From NCBI RefSeq assembly GCF_003143555.1, contig NZ_CP029347.1, positions 1,736,001 to 1,800,000 on the forward strand: DNA of 64,000 bases, read 5' to 3'. Shown in pieces: positions 39,430-48,054 of the stretch. Each line of letters begins with the position of its first letter. The stretch's first letter is position 1. The stretch is from Saliniradius amylolyticus. Its GTDB lineage: Bacteria; Pseudomonadota; Gammaproteobacteria; Enterobacterales; Alteromonadaceae. Position numbers and translations under genes: made by a program. The notes under the pieces are model-generated. The model ran no database searches. It worked only from the letters and a program-made list of their open reading frames with translations, and was not told the origin of the DNA.

Positions 39430-40349
39430 TTGGCTTTTCCCCGGCCCAGGGCTGCTGCCATGGAGCCCACCATCACCATGCCTGCACCAATGTAGGCCCA
39501 GATATCCAGCTCACTGGGCGTAAAACGGCTCGGCCAGATAACAACAGCCAGTTCCATACTGATAAAGGTGAACAACGGTGCCAGCGCGATGACCGCACTG
39601 ACCTTGGAGGCGTGCCAGACATGCATAGCCTGGGTGAAGGCACCGTAGCCGACAATGGTATTGGCGCAGGCGAAGGCCAGCGCACTGAGTTGTAGCACAT
39701 CCATCTCTAGAATCAGCATTGGCACGGCAAAGGGCAGCAGGAAAAGACCGCCGCAGCTGTAAAACACCGCGGTCAGCTGCCGGGCGGTCAGACTCTTTAA
39801 CAATTGCTTCTGCGATAAGGCGTACACCGCCCAGGTGATAGCGGCGGCAATGATGCTTAGTACCCCCAGCGTGTATTCACTCATCGAGGTCAGTAGCAGC
39901 GCCAGACGGTCGTTAAAAAACAGTAGCAGCCCCGCCAAGAGCACAACAGCCCCCAGACTCTCCAGCCAGTTAAAGCGCTCCTTGTAGAGGATAATACCAC
40001 CGCACATCAGCAGAAACGGAGCGAGCTGAATCAGCACCTGAGCGGTTTCCGGCTCCAGCAGGTCGACACCATGGAGATAGAGAATGTAGTTACCAATCAG
40101 GCCCAACGCCGCCAGCAGTAATAAGCCATTACTGGAGCGGGAGATACCGCGAAGTGGTGGCAAGGCGTTACGCCGTATTAGCAAGGCCAACACAAACAGC
40201 GCCGAAACGGTAAAGCGATACCAGACCACGGTAACGGCATCCATAACTTCCAGTGTCAGCTTCAAAAATACCGGCAACATGCCCCAAAGTGCCGCTGTTA
40301 AAAGCGATAAGCCGAAGCCGTACCAATGTCTGACCGGAGTGGTTTGCAT
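39426..40349 (-). CDS. EamA/DMT-family transporter
   Basis: About 307 residues with ten hydrophobic helices in two EamA repeats (about 15-145 and 165-300). The first begins LSLLTAALWGMLPVFLKL, as usual for the family. The start was set at an ATG preceded by GGTGAG; the frame runs 15 codons further up. The substrate cannot be predicted; the family exports amino acids and other metabolites. Single gene. Confidence 0.85.
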   Translation of the reverse strand: MQTTPVRHWYGFGLSLLTAALWGMLPVFLKLTLEVMDAVTVVWYRFTVSALFVLALLIRRNALPPLRGISRSSNGLLLLAALGLIGNYILYLHGVDLLEPETAQVLIQLAPFLLMCGGIILYKERFNWLESLGAVVLLAGLLLFFNDRLALLLTSMSEYTLGVLSIIAAAITWAVYALSQKQLLKSLTARQLTAVFYSCGGLFLLPFAVPMLILEMDVLQLSALAFACANTIVGYGAFTQAMHVWHASKVSAVIALAPLFTFISMELAVVIWPSRFTPSELDIWAYIGAGMVMVGSMAAALGRGKAN

Positions 40350-40528
40350 GACGTTTCTCACCAGTTTTTGGACAGTGGGGCCAGGCTTCCACAAAGCAGA
40401 CCCTGTGCAGGCCGCACAGAAACCCCAACAGATTGGGTTAACGACGTGTCTTTGTCTGGAAGCGCAGCCCCCGAATACCCCTCGTTGGTATCAGGGCTAT
40501 AAACTCAGTGACACGCCATCGCACTGCG

Positions 40529-41377
40529 TTAGTCTTTCTTGCGCTTGAGCTGGTGTTTACGGGCCGCGCGGCGCATACGGGAAATACGTACATGATCCAG
40601 CTGCTGCTGATCGGGCTTTAACAGGGTCTCTTTTTCCGGCGGCAGCTGCACCTGTTTACGCAGATGATTGACGTCTTTTAAACCAAGCTCGATAAAACCG
40701 CCCTGAGGCAGGCGCTTGGCCAGCCCGATACCGCCATAATGGGTACGGATCAGGCGACTGACGGTGAGGTCCTGTGACTCCCAGAGGCGTCGGACTTCCC
40801 GGTGGCGGCCTTCATACAAGGTCACATCGAACCACTGGTTGATGCTTTCCTCGTCCTGAACATGGCGGCGAATCTCGCCAAAACGGGCCTCGCCGTCTTC
40901 CAGTAGCACACCACGTTTGAGTCGGTTGATTACCGCGTCTTCTACCTTACCAAAGATACGCACCGCGTACTGGCGCTCAACCTCATGTGACGGGTGCATC
41001 AGTCGATTTGCCAACTCACCGTCGGTAGTAAACAGCAGTAAGCCAGAGGTATTGATATCCAGACGACCGATGGACATCCAGCGGCCCTGGCTGATGCGTG
41101 GCAGGCGCTCAAAGACCGTCGGCCGACCCTCGGGATCTTTACGGGTACACACTTCGCCTTCGGGTTTGTTGTACATCAATACCCGGCAGATGGATTTCTC
41201 TTTGCTACGCTCGATGCGCCGACCATCCACGCGGATCTCATCATCCTCTTCAACCCGGCAGCCCAGCGTCGCCACCTGACCATTGACGGAAATACGGCCC
41301 TGCTCGATCCAGCGTTCCATCTCCCGACGGGAGCCAATACCCTGATTGGCTAGCACTTTCTGTAACTTTTCGCTCAC
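40529..41377 (-). CDS. rluB: 23S rRNA pseudouridine synthase B
   Basis: Forms pseudouridine in helix 89-region 23S rRNA (position 2605 in E. coli). 282 residues: N-terminal S4 RNA-binding domain (about 1-60, EKLQKVLANQGIGSRREMERW), then the RsuA-type catalytic domain with GRLDINTSGLLLFT, catalytic Asp107. The C-terminal tail is rich in Lys and Arg. Confidence 0.93.
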   Translation of the reverse strand: MSEKLQKVLANQGIGSRREMERWIEQGRISVNGQVATLGCRVEEDDEIRVDGRRIERSKEKSICRVLMYNKPEGEVCTRKDPEGRPTVFERLPRISQGRWMSIGRLDINTSGLLLFTTDGELANRLMHPSHEVERQYAVRIFGKVEDAVINRLKRGVLLEDGEARFGEIRRHVQDEESINQWFDVTLYEGRHREVRRLWESQDLTVSRLIRTHYGGIGLAKRLPQGGFIELGLKDVNHLRKQVQLPPEKETLLKPDQQQLDHVRISRMRRAARKHQLKRKKD

Positions 41378-41447
41378 TATGATCCCATTAACTGTTAAAA
41401 GCCCTACTATTCTACGGGGCTCGGTGGTTTCACACCATCACTATGGC

Positions 41448-42974
41448 CTATTTATTCAACTTTATATGGTACAGATCCTTACGCCTGTCTTTAAGGTTTC
41501 TTACCGAGCCTTCGTTGTGCAGGATTTTCAGTTTGTCCATATCCAAGTCCGAAAACAGCAGCATCTCGGTATTGGGCGTGGCCTCGTTTAAGATTGCATC
41601 GTGCGGGAACGGGAAATCAGAAGGCGATAACACCGCCGACTGACTGTACTGCACGTCCAGACTCTCCACCTTAGGCAAATTCCCCACGCTGCCGGCGATC
41701 ACCACATAGCATTCGTTTTCGATTGCCCGCGCCTGCGCACAGTGACGCACTCGCAAATAGCTGTTTTTGGTGTCGGTCCAGAAAGGCACAAACAGAATAT
41801 CCATGCCCTGCTCGGCCATGATCCTGGGCAGCTCGGGAAACTCCACATCGTAACAAATCAGGATGCCCACCTTACCGGCATCGGTGTCAAATACCGACAC
41901 TTTGTCGCCGCCCTGAATCACCCAGTCCAGACGCTCATGCGGCGTGATGTGGATCTTGCGTTGCATGTCCACTTTACCGCTGCGATGACAGAGATAAGTC
42001 ACATTATAAATGTTGCCATCTTCGCTTAACGGCATGGAACCTGTGATGATATTAGCGTTATATTCGATAGCCAGGCGCGACATTTCGTCTCGGAAGAATT
42101 CCGTATAACCAGCCAGAAAACGAATTGCCTCAGTCTGGGAAGTCTGGTCTGTCAGACCCATCAGGGGCGCATTAAAGAACTCGGGAAAAACAATGAAATC
42201 GCTCTGATAATCGGAGACTGTATCGACAAAGTATTCAACTTGCTTTAACAGCTCGTCGACCGACTCCACGGTGCGCATCTGCCATTGTACCGCCCCAACC
42301 CGCACGATTGATTTGCGGGTTTGCAGCACCGTCTCTTCCGGCTCATAGAAGATATTGTTCCACTCCAGCAGAGTGGCAAAGCCCACCGACTGCTGATCCT
42401 CCGGAAGATACTTTCTCAGCAGTCGCTTAACCTGAAAGTCATTGGACAGCTGAAAGCTTAAGATGGGGTCGTAAATCTCCTTCTTACCCACGCTCAGGAT
42501 GTACTCCGCCGGACTCATCTCATCCATATGGTTGTGATAGTTAGGGATGCGCCCGCCAGCCAGAATGGCCTTGAAATTATACTGGCGACACAGCTCCTTA
42601 CGGGCGTCGTACAACCTGCGCCCCAGACGCATACCACGATGACTGGTGGCAATCACCACATCCAAACCATAGAGCGCATCGCCATCCGGATCGCTTTGCA
42701 CATTGTCGTTACTATCGACAATGTCTTCGTACGTATGGGGGTTGGAAAAGCGGCTGTAGTCCACCTGTACACTCAGCGCAATGCCCACCAGCTTATCTTC
42801 ATCGACGATGCCAATCTGGCCTTCGGGGAAGTCTTTGATCAACCGCTCGATGGTATGCTTGGGCCACGCACCGCCCAAATTGGGGTACGCTTCGTCCATC
42901 AGGGACTTAATTTGCGGGTATTGCTGTAAGGTCAGATTACAGATTGCTAAGCGGGCTTTTTCTATCGACATCAA
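41448..42974 (-). CDS. GNAT acetyltransferase-nitrilase superfamily fusion protein
   Basis: A 508-residue two-domain protein. The N-terminal GNAT domain (about 8-200) has the acetyl-CoA loop SHRGMRLGRRLYDAR at 111-125. The C-terminal carbon-nitrogen hydrolase (about 224-505) has the Glu-Lys-Cys triad at E265 (FPEFF), K340 (MQRKIHITPHE) and C374 (ICYDVEFPE). The architecture is known in bacteria and fungi but its substrate is not established. The hydrolase half resembles amidases of the omega-amidase and N-carbamoyl type. Single gene. Confidence 0.9.
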   Translation of the reverse strand: MMSIEKARLAICNLTLQQYPQIKSLMDEAYPNLGGAWPKHTIERLIKDFPEGQIGIVDEDKLVGIALSVQVDYSRFSNPHTYEDIVDSNDNVQSDPDGDALYGLDVVIATSHRGMRLGRRLYDARKELCRQYNFKAILAGGRIPNYHNHMDEMSPAEYILSVGKKEIYDPILSFQLSNDFQVKRLLRKYLPEDQQSVGFATLLEWNNIFYEPEETVLQTRKSIVRVGAVQWQMRTVESVDELLKQVEYFVDTVSDYQSDFIVFPEFFNAPLMGLTDQTSQTEAIRFLAGYTEFFRDEMSRLAIEYNANIITGSMPLSEDGNIYNVTYLCHRSGKVDMQRKIHITPHERLDWVIQGGDKVSVFDTDAGKVGILICYDVEFPELPRIMAEQGMDILFVPFWTDTKNSYLRVRHCAQARAIENECYVVIAGSVGNLPKVESLDVQYSQSAVLSPSDFPFPHDAILNEATPNTEMLLFSDLDMDKLKILHNEGSVRNLKDRRKDLYHIKLNK

Positions 42975-43016
42975 AGACCATCCTGTTTTACATCACTCAT
43001 AGTGGCTGTATACATG

Positions 43017-43043
43017 AAAAAAAAGGCAATGCCCAGCATTGCC
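43017..43043 (-). terminator. Rho-independent terminator of the yeaC operon
   Basis: Minus-strand hairpin GGCAATG / CATTGCC with a 5-base loop followed by eight T, 38 bases past the yeaC stop. Confidence 0.85.
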
Positions 43044-43080
43044 CTTTCATACCATCAAGACACCCACTCACTTTATGGGC

Positions 43081-43386
43081 TTAAAAGTCCGACTGCCGAA
43101 CACGAATAATATCCTGTTCATTGTCCGGCTCTTCCCCCGTCGTCTGATTAAGCTCTTGTTTAAACTGCTGGCGGCTCTTATGCACAATATTGCCGTCCTT
43201 ACCCACAGTCATATGTTCATCGGACTCCAGAACTCTGGCCTGATAGACCATCACCGCCTGCATACAGGTTTCTCTCTGCTCATCGGTAAGCAATGAGCCG
43301 TCTGGCCACTTACCGGTTTCCACTGCCTGACTCAGACGCTGATATACCTCAGGCGTCATGGCTTTTAGCATTTGTTCGATGTTCAT
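43081..43386 (-). CDS. yeaC: DUF1315 family protein YeaC
   Basis: A 101-residue protein matching the YeaC family through its whole length: MTPEVYQRLSQAVETGKWPDG, LTDEQRE, MVYQAR, HMT and KSRQQFK. Small, soluble and of unknown function. Its ATG overlaps the stop of the upstream zinc-ribbon gene (TGATG), so the pair is co-translated. Confidence 0.88.
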   Translation of the reverse strand: MNIEQMLKAMTPEVYQRLSQAVETGKWPDGSLLTDEQRETCMQAVMVYQARVLESDEHMTVGKDGNIVHKSRQQFKQELNQTTGEEPDNEQDIIRVRQSDF

Positions 43387-43715
43387 CAGTCGTCCGCTTT
43401 CTTCACGAAGATCAACCGGATTCGGTTAACGATATACCAGATAAAACCGATCACCAGCGCACCAACAGACGCCTTATACTGCATATCCTCAGGTGTCGCT
43501 CCGCCCCAATACATAAAACCGAAACCGCCGATAAACAGCAGCATGGCGAGCATGGACTGGGTCTGAATCGATTGTTGCTGCTTGTAGCGACGTAAAGACG
43601 CCTTGCGGTGCAAATCGTCGCTCGTCGCCGAGCCAATGGCAAAGCCGCAGTGCTGGCAGGCCTCTGCCTTATCCGAGACTTTCTTGCTACAGGATGGGCA
43701 ATTCATTAACGCCAT
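43386..43715 (-). CDS. Zinc-ribbon membrane protein
   Basis: A 109-residue protein. The N-terminal zinc ribbon CPSC...CQHC lies at about 6-23; a basic linker follows, then two hydrophobic helices (about 55-71 and 80-98). The start ATG has AGAGGT at good spacing. Similar ribbon-plus-membrane proteins are common and uncharacterised. One-base overlap with yeaC. Confidence 0.75.
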   Translation of the reverse strand: MALMNCPSCSKKVSDKAEACQHCGFAIGSATSDDLHRKASLRRYKQQQSIQTQSMLAMLLFIGGFGFMYWGGATPEDMQYKASVGALVIGFIWYIVNRIRLIFVKKADD

Positions 43716-43752
43716 AATGACCTCTTAATTACTGCATTACCCGGCCATAATA

Positions 43753-43780
43753 ACAAAAAAGCGCGGATTTTACCGCGCTT
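43753..43780 (-). terminator. Rho-independent terminator of the AGCS symporter gene
   Basis: Minus-strand stem AAGCGCGG / CCGCGCTT with a 6-base loop followed by a T-run. It lies 21 bases past the symporter stop. Confidence 0.8.
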
Positions 43781-43801
43781 CTCGATTAAGACATCAACCC
43801 A

Positions 43802-45481
43802 TCATGAGCCCGAGCGCTTACTCTCGTAGTCACTCCAGTAGTCCTTGACCGTCTGCTTCATTTCTTTACGCAGTAACATGATGCCGAACAAGTTAGGCAA
43901 GGTCATCAACACGATGGCGATGGCCGCAATGTCCCAGATCAGAGCAGTATCAGAGAACGAAGCCCAGAAAAAGCCTGCAACATAGAACACCCGATAAGGC
44001 ATCACACCCCGAGGACCAATGAGATAGGTAATGGCTCGGTCACCATAGTAGGACCAGGCAATGGCGGTCGAAAACGCAAACAGCAGCAAGCCGATGGAAA
44101 CGATGTACTGACCGTAATCACCGAAGTAACCCCGGGTAAAGGCTTCGGTGGTCAGCTCCGCCGAGTGAATCAGCGACTTACCGCGCAGAATGATGTTTTC
44201 TTTCTGGATCTTACCGTTCTGGATCACCAGGCTACCGGTATACAGATCCTCTTCCTCGGACAACAGGAAGCGCACGTCTTCGGCGACCGAGCGAGCATGC
44301 AAAATAGTGAAGCCCTGACTCTGCGCTTTGCCGGAGACCACTTCGATAGTCCCGTTGTACATCTCGATATTGTGGCCTTTTTCCTCGTTCAGGTATAAGA
44401 ACAGGTTGTTCTTGTCCTCGTCGTCTTTGTCCGAGTACTGACCGGCAATAATGCTGGTTTCGGTCTTATCGAAATCATTCAGGTGTTTCTCGGTCCACAC
44501 ACCGGAGGACAGGATCACCAAGCCAGTGAGGGTACAGATGAGGATGGTATCGATAAAGGGCTCCAGAATGGATACCATACCTTCAGACACCGGCTCATCG
44601 GCACGGGCCGAGGCGTGCGCAATAGGAGCCGAACCCTGACCGGCTTCGTTAGAAAACAGCCCCCGGTTCACACCACGGTTAAAGGCATAAGCGATGGTCG
44701 CTCCCAGGAAACCACCGGTGGCTGCGGAGCCGGTAAAGATCTGCGAGAAGATGCTTCCAAAGGCCGGGCCTATGTTTTCCAGATTGTAGAAAATCACCGC
44801 CAGCGCACCCACCACGTAGATCACCGACATTACCGGTACGATACTGGAGGTGACTTTAGCAATACGGTGAATACCACCCAGGATCACCAGCGCCAGTAAC
44901 ACCGCCAGAACACCACCGGTAATGGCCGGACTCAAGCCAAAAGTCGATTCGATACCGATAGCAATGTTATTGCTCTGCGGCAGGTTACCGGTGCCGAACG
45001 AACTGACCACAGTGGCAATGGCAAAAGCCCCTGCCAGCCACTTCATGTTCAAGCGCCGGTCCATGTAGAACATGGGGCCTCCGGCCATGGTGCCGTCTTC
45101 GGTTTTAATGCGATATTTGTGAGACAGAGTCACTTCCACAAACTTGGTGGTCATACCCAAAAAGGCCGTGGCCCACATCCAGAACAACGCTGCGGGGCCG
45201 CCCAAATAGATGGCAAAAGCCACACCACCGATGTTGCCGGTACCGACGGTGCCGGACAACGCGGTTGCCAAAGCCTGAAAGTGGGAGGTATCACCGGGCG
45301 CTCCTTTGCGGTCCAGCTTGCCGGTTACAACCAACCAGGCATGTTTGAAATAACGTACCTGAGGAAAGCCCAGATACAGAGTGAAAAACAGGCCTACGCC
45401 CAAGAGTATATACGGGAACCAGACCGAGCCGCCGAGCAGTCCATCCAGCAGTTTGAGAAAATCACTAAAGGCTTCCAACAC
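43802..45481 (-). CDS. AGCS-family sodium:alanine symporter with an inserted soluble domain
   Basis: Inner-membrane sodium-coupled uptake of alanine, glycine or related amino acids. Family motifs: [22 protein letters not shown] and [15 protein letters not shown]. At 559 residues it is about 90-110 longer than usual. The extra part (about 331-443) sits between membrane helices late in the protein, is hydrophilic and rich in Asp, Glu, Lys and Asn, and includes DKDDEDKN. It may form a soluble regulatory or binding domain; its role is unknown. Confidence 0.9.
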   Translation of the reverse strand: MLEAFSDFLKLLDGLLGGSVWFPYILLGVGLFFTLYLGFPQVRYFKHAWLVVTGKLDRKGAPGDTSHFQALATALSGTVGTGNIGGVAFAIYLGGPAALFWMWATAFLGMTTKFVEVTLSHKYRIKTEDGTMAGGPMFYMDRRLNMKWLAGAFAIATVVSSFGTGNLPQSNNIAIGIESTFGLSPAITGGVLAVLLALVILGGIHRIAKVTSSIVPVMSVIYVVGALAVIFYNLENIGPAFGSIFSQIFTGSAATGGFLGATIAYAFNRGVNRGLFSNEAGQGSAPIAHASARADEPVSEGMVSILEPFIDTILICTLTGLVILSSGVWTEKHLNDFDKTETSIIAGQYSDKDDEDKNNLFLYLNEEKGHNIEMYNGTIEVVSGKAQSQGFTILHARSVAEDVRFLLSEEEDLYTGSLVIQNGKIQKENIILRGKSLIHSAELTTEAFTRGYFGDYGQYIVSIGLLLFAFSTAIAWSYYGDRAITYLIGPRGVMPYRVFYVAGFFWASFSDTALIWDIAAIAIVLMTLPNLFGIMLLRKEMKQTVKDYWSDYESKRSGS

Positions 45482-45524
45482 ATTCCCCTTTTTTATTTAT
45501 CGTTGTTGTTTATGGTTATAAAAG

Positions 45525-45542
45525 CGCCGCCCGAAGGCGGCG
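45525..45542 (-). terminator. Terminator of the M14 carboxypeptidase gene
   Basis: Minus-strand stem CGCCGCC / GGCGGCG capped by a TTCG tetraloop, followed by CTTTTATAA. It begins 8 bases past the stop. Confidence 0.75.
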
Positions 45543-45549
45543 TTATTGT

Positions 45550-46677
45550 TTACAGTTGTGGCAAAACCGCACGAATAGCGACAAGCACATCTTCACCCAG
45601 CTTACGGCTGCGCTCCGGTGACCAGCCATAAACCACGTCGGGCAGATCATTATTGTCTTTAAACGGCATCTCCAGGGTATAGGCCAAACAACCAAACTTA
45701 TGACCTACCCCATTAGAGCCCACGGTCAGGTTGGCGTCGCCGGGCTTATCCTTGGGATAGCCGTAGGTATCCTGAAACTCAGGCGTCGTGGCAATGAGGG
45801 CGTCTTTAAAACGCTGCTCCAGCCCCGCGAGCTTGTCGTTATAACCGGGAAGACCTTCGCTACCGGCGACAAAGTTGTATGGCAGGGCTTCATCGCCGTG
45901 TACATCCAGGAACATATCCACGCCGGTTTCAGCCATCTTTTGCATCACGTAGTACACTTCCGGGCTGTTTTCCCTGGAGGGCTCGGCCCACTCACGATTC
46001 AGGTTCACGCCCTTGGCATTGGTACGCAAATGGCCACGCACCGAGCCGTCCGGATTCATATTCGGCACCACATAGAATACCGCCTCATCCAGTAAGGTGC
46101 GAGACACACCGTCGTCGACATCCAATAAGCGCTCCAACAATCCCTCAATCAGCCACTCGGCCATGGTTTCGCCCGGATGCTGACGCGCGGTAACCCAGAT
46201 AGCCTTTTTGCCTTCGTCAGGCTCACCAATGGTAAGCAAGGAGATATCGCGGCCGTCTAATGTTTCGCCCAAATGGCTCAAGCGGCAATCGTCGTTAACC
46301 GTCTGCGCCCAGGCCAATAAATCCAGATGGCGCTCGTAGGAGTAAGGGGCGAAATAGGCAAAGTAAACGGTGCCAAATTCCGGGGTAAAGTCGATGGTCA
46401 GCGTGTCGCCATCAAACTCGGTATCCACCCGAAACCACTCGTTACGGTCATAGGAGGCAACGGCCTGATAGCCCTTCCAACCTTCAGGGTAAGCCGATTT
46501 AGCCAGATCCATAATCTTAAGCTTATGGTTCACCAGGGGCTGTGATTCCAGGCGAAAATGAAACCACTGATAAAACTCGGACTGATTGTCCTTCCGGATG
46601 GTCAGTTGAATATCATCGGGCGCCGAGGCCTTAACCACCTCGATATTACCACTGTCAAAATTGCAGCTTATTCTCAT
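45550..46677 (-). CDS. M14-family (cytosolic carboxypeptidase-like) metallopeptidase
   Basis: A 375-residue protein with an N-terminal beta domain (about 1-115) and a C-terminal M14 domain, the layout of Nna1/CCP-like carboxypeptidases. Zinc ligands H167-x2-E170 (RQHPGETMAEW) and H260 (LDVHGDE); substrate-binding NMNPDGSVRGHLRTN; catalytic Glu in YTLEMPFKD near 340. The start was set at an internal ATG; a TTG eight codons earlier is possible. No signal peptide. The substrate is unknown. Confidence 0.88.
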   Translation of the reverse strand: MRISCNFDSGNIEVVKASAPDDIQLTIRKDNQSEFYQWFHFRLESQPLVNHKLKIMDLAKSAYPEGWKGYQAVASYDRNEWFRVDTEFDGDTLTIDFTPEFGTVYFAYFAPYSYERHLDLLAWAQTVNDDCRLSHLGETLDGRDISLLTIGEPDEGKKAIWVTARQHPGETMAEWLIEGLLERLLDVDDGVSRTLLDEAVFYVVPNMNPDGSVRGHLRTNAKGVNLNREWAEPSRENSPEVYYVMQKMAETGVDMFLDVHGDEALPYNFVAGSEGLPGYNDKLAGLEQRFKDALIATTPEFQDTYGYPKDKPGDANLTVGSNGVGHKFGCLAYTLEMPFKDNNDLPDVVYGWSPERSRKLGEDVLVAIRAVLPQL

Positions 46678-46772
46678 TATCTGTGTTCTCGTTAGGTGCA
46701 AGGGGGATTACAAATCGGCGGTTAATTTAGCATATTTGTGATTACAGAAGCTAACCCGCCTGACGGATACAC

Positions 46773-47285
46773 TTACCTGCCTGTGGCCAACCAATGGCGT
46801 ACTGCCATTCCAACAGATGAACTGTACCCCATATCGCTGGCCTGGATTTCGCCCTGGCTATCGACAATATAATAGGTCGGATAGCCGCGCAGGCGAAAGG
46901 CCTGTTTTAACGCTTGATGGCCCAATAACACTTCTGCCCGAACCTTATGCTCATCGACAAAGTCCTGCACCGCCTCTACAGAAGCATAATCCAGTGCCAC
47001 CGCCTTGACGGCAATCTCATCGGCATCGAACTGTTCGAGATTACCGATACTCAGTGAACATATCTGACACCAGGGGACAAAAAAATATATTAAGCTGGGC
47101 TTGTTGTCGGCAAGCAAGGTAGCGGTTCCGCCGCCTAGGGTGGGCAATTGATGCTGTTCGATTGCCTCGCCGGAGTCTAGTAAGTCCCGGGTTTGCCAAA
47201 GATAAACGCCCAGAATCAGTATAATCGTCACTGTCCATTGCAGCAGATTTTTAAACCGGTGTGCTCGGTGAACGGAAGTGGACAT
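46773..47285 (-). CDS. Membrane-anchored thioredoxin-like (TlpA-type) protein
   Basis: A 170-residue protein with an N-terminal membrane anchor (about 14-30) and a periplasmic thioredoxin-like fold. The active site is PWCQICS with C73 and C76; the cis-proline loop GYPTYYIVDSQGEI is intact. Likely a thiol-disulphide reductase or oxidase outside the cytoplasm; the partner is unknown. It follows the cysteine hydrolase gene by about 21 bases on the same strand. Confidence 0.82.
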   Translation of the reverse strand: MSTSVHRAHRFKNLLQWTVTIILILGVYLWQTRDLLDSGEAIEQHQLPTLGGGTATLLADNKPSLIYFFVPWCQICSLSIGNLEQFDADEIAVKAVALDYASVEAVQDFVDEHKVRAEVLLGHQALKQAFRLRGYPTYYIVDSQGEIQASDMGYSSSVGMAVRHWLATGR

Positions 47286-47306
47286 GAACGGGTTCTCCTG
47301 CAGTGG

Positions 47307-48032
47307 TCAGGAGTCCAGATTATCTAAGGCCTCCAACACCTCTTGGGTTTGGCGTACTTTGGCGTATCGCTCCTTCACCGTCAATATGGTGGATTTTTGT
47401 AAGGATGGGGTAATGGCGGCGGTACCGTCACTGATGAGCGTCACCCGGTAGCCCAGATCGGCGGCGCTGCGCACGGCGCTGCTGACGCATTCATTGGTAT
47501 AAACGCCGACAATGTAGAGATCCGTCACCCCAAGATTACCCAGTACGTAATGGATATTGGTGCTGGCAAACAAGCCGCTGGCAGTTTTGTTAAATACGAT
47601 TTCGTTGTCTTCCGGGGCCACATCAGGTAAAAACTCAGCCAGCTTTGACCCCGGCGCAGCATGCAGCCCCAGCCGTTTGTGTTCAGCACTGCGATCCCGT
47701 CCATCCGCCGTCAAACTCTGGATACGAGCGTGGATTACCTCTAATTCCTGCTCACGAAAGCGCTTTTGCAACTTGGCCACGTTCGGTACGACCTCATGCC
47801 ACACCCGGTCGAGATAATACTCAATGGCCTGTTCGGAAACCCCCGAGTCTGCGTGTTCCTCAAAAATGCCATAGCCTTCCTTAGCTCCCAGGTACTGCAA
47901 GTCGATGCACAATAGTGCCGACTTGCTGGGGCGGTTATCCTCCAGCTCAACCGACCCTTCCTTGCGCATCACGGGAGTGGGTTCGAAGTCCTGGATTGAT
48001 GAATCTGGCTTTTGCGACTCTGTTTTACTCAT
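47307..48032 (-). CDS. Cysteine hydrolase of the isochorismatase family
   Basis: A 241-residue hydrolase with the family triad: D44 (LCIDLQ), K149 (FNKTASG) and C182 (TNECVSSAVRSA). The family includes N-carbamoylsarcosine amidase, ureidoacrylate hydrolase and nicotinamidase. The start was set at the ATG with GAGAG upstream, 22 bases after the stop of the large M20-containing gene; the frame continues up into that gene without similarity. Pairing with an M20 N-carbamoyl-type hydrolase suggests breakdown of a ureido or carbamoyl compound; this is inference. Confidence 0.85.
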   Translation of the reverse strand: MSKTESQKPDSSIQDFEPTPVMRKEGSVELEDNRPSKSALLCIDLQYLGAKEGYGIFEEHADSGVSEQAIEYYLDRVWHEVVPNVAKLQKRFREQELEVIHARIQSLTADGRDRSAEHKRLGLHAAPGSKLAEFLPDVAPEDNEIVFNKTASGLFASTNIHYVLGNLGVTDLYIVGVYTNECVSSAVRSAADLGYRVTLISDGTAAITPSLQKSTILTVKERYAKVRQTQEVLEALDNLDS

Positions 48033-48054
48033 AATCTCTCGAAGATCAACGGCG

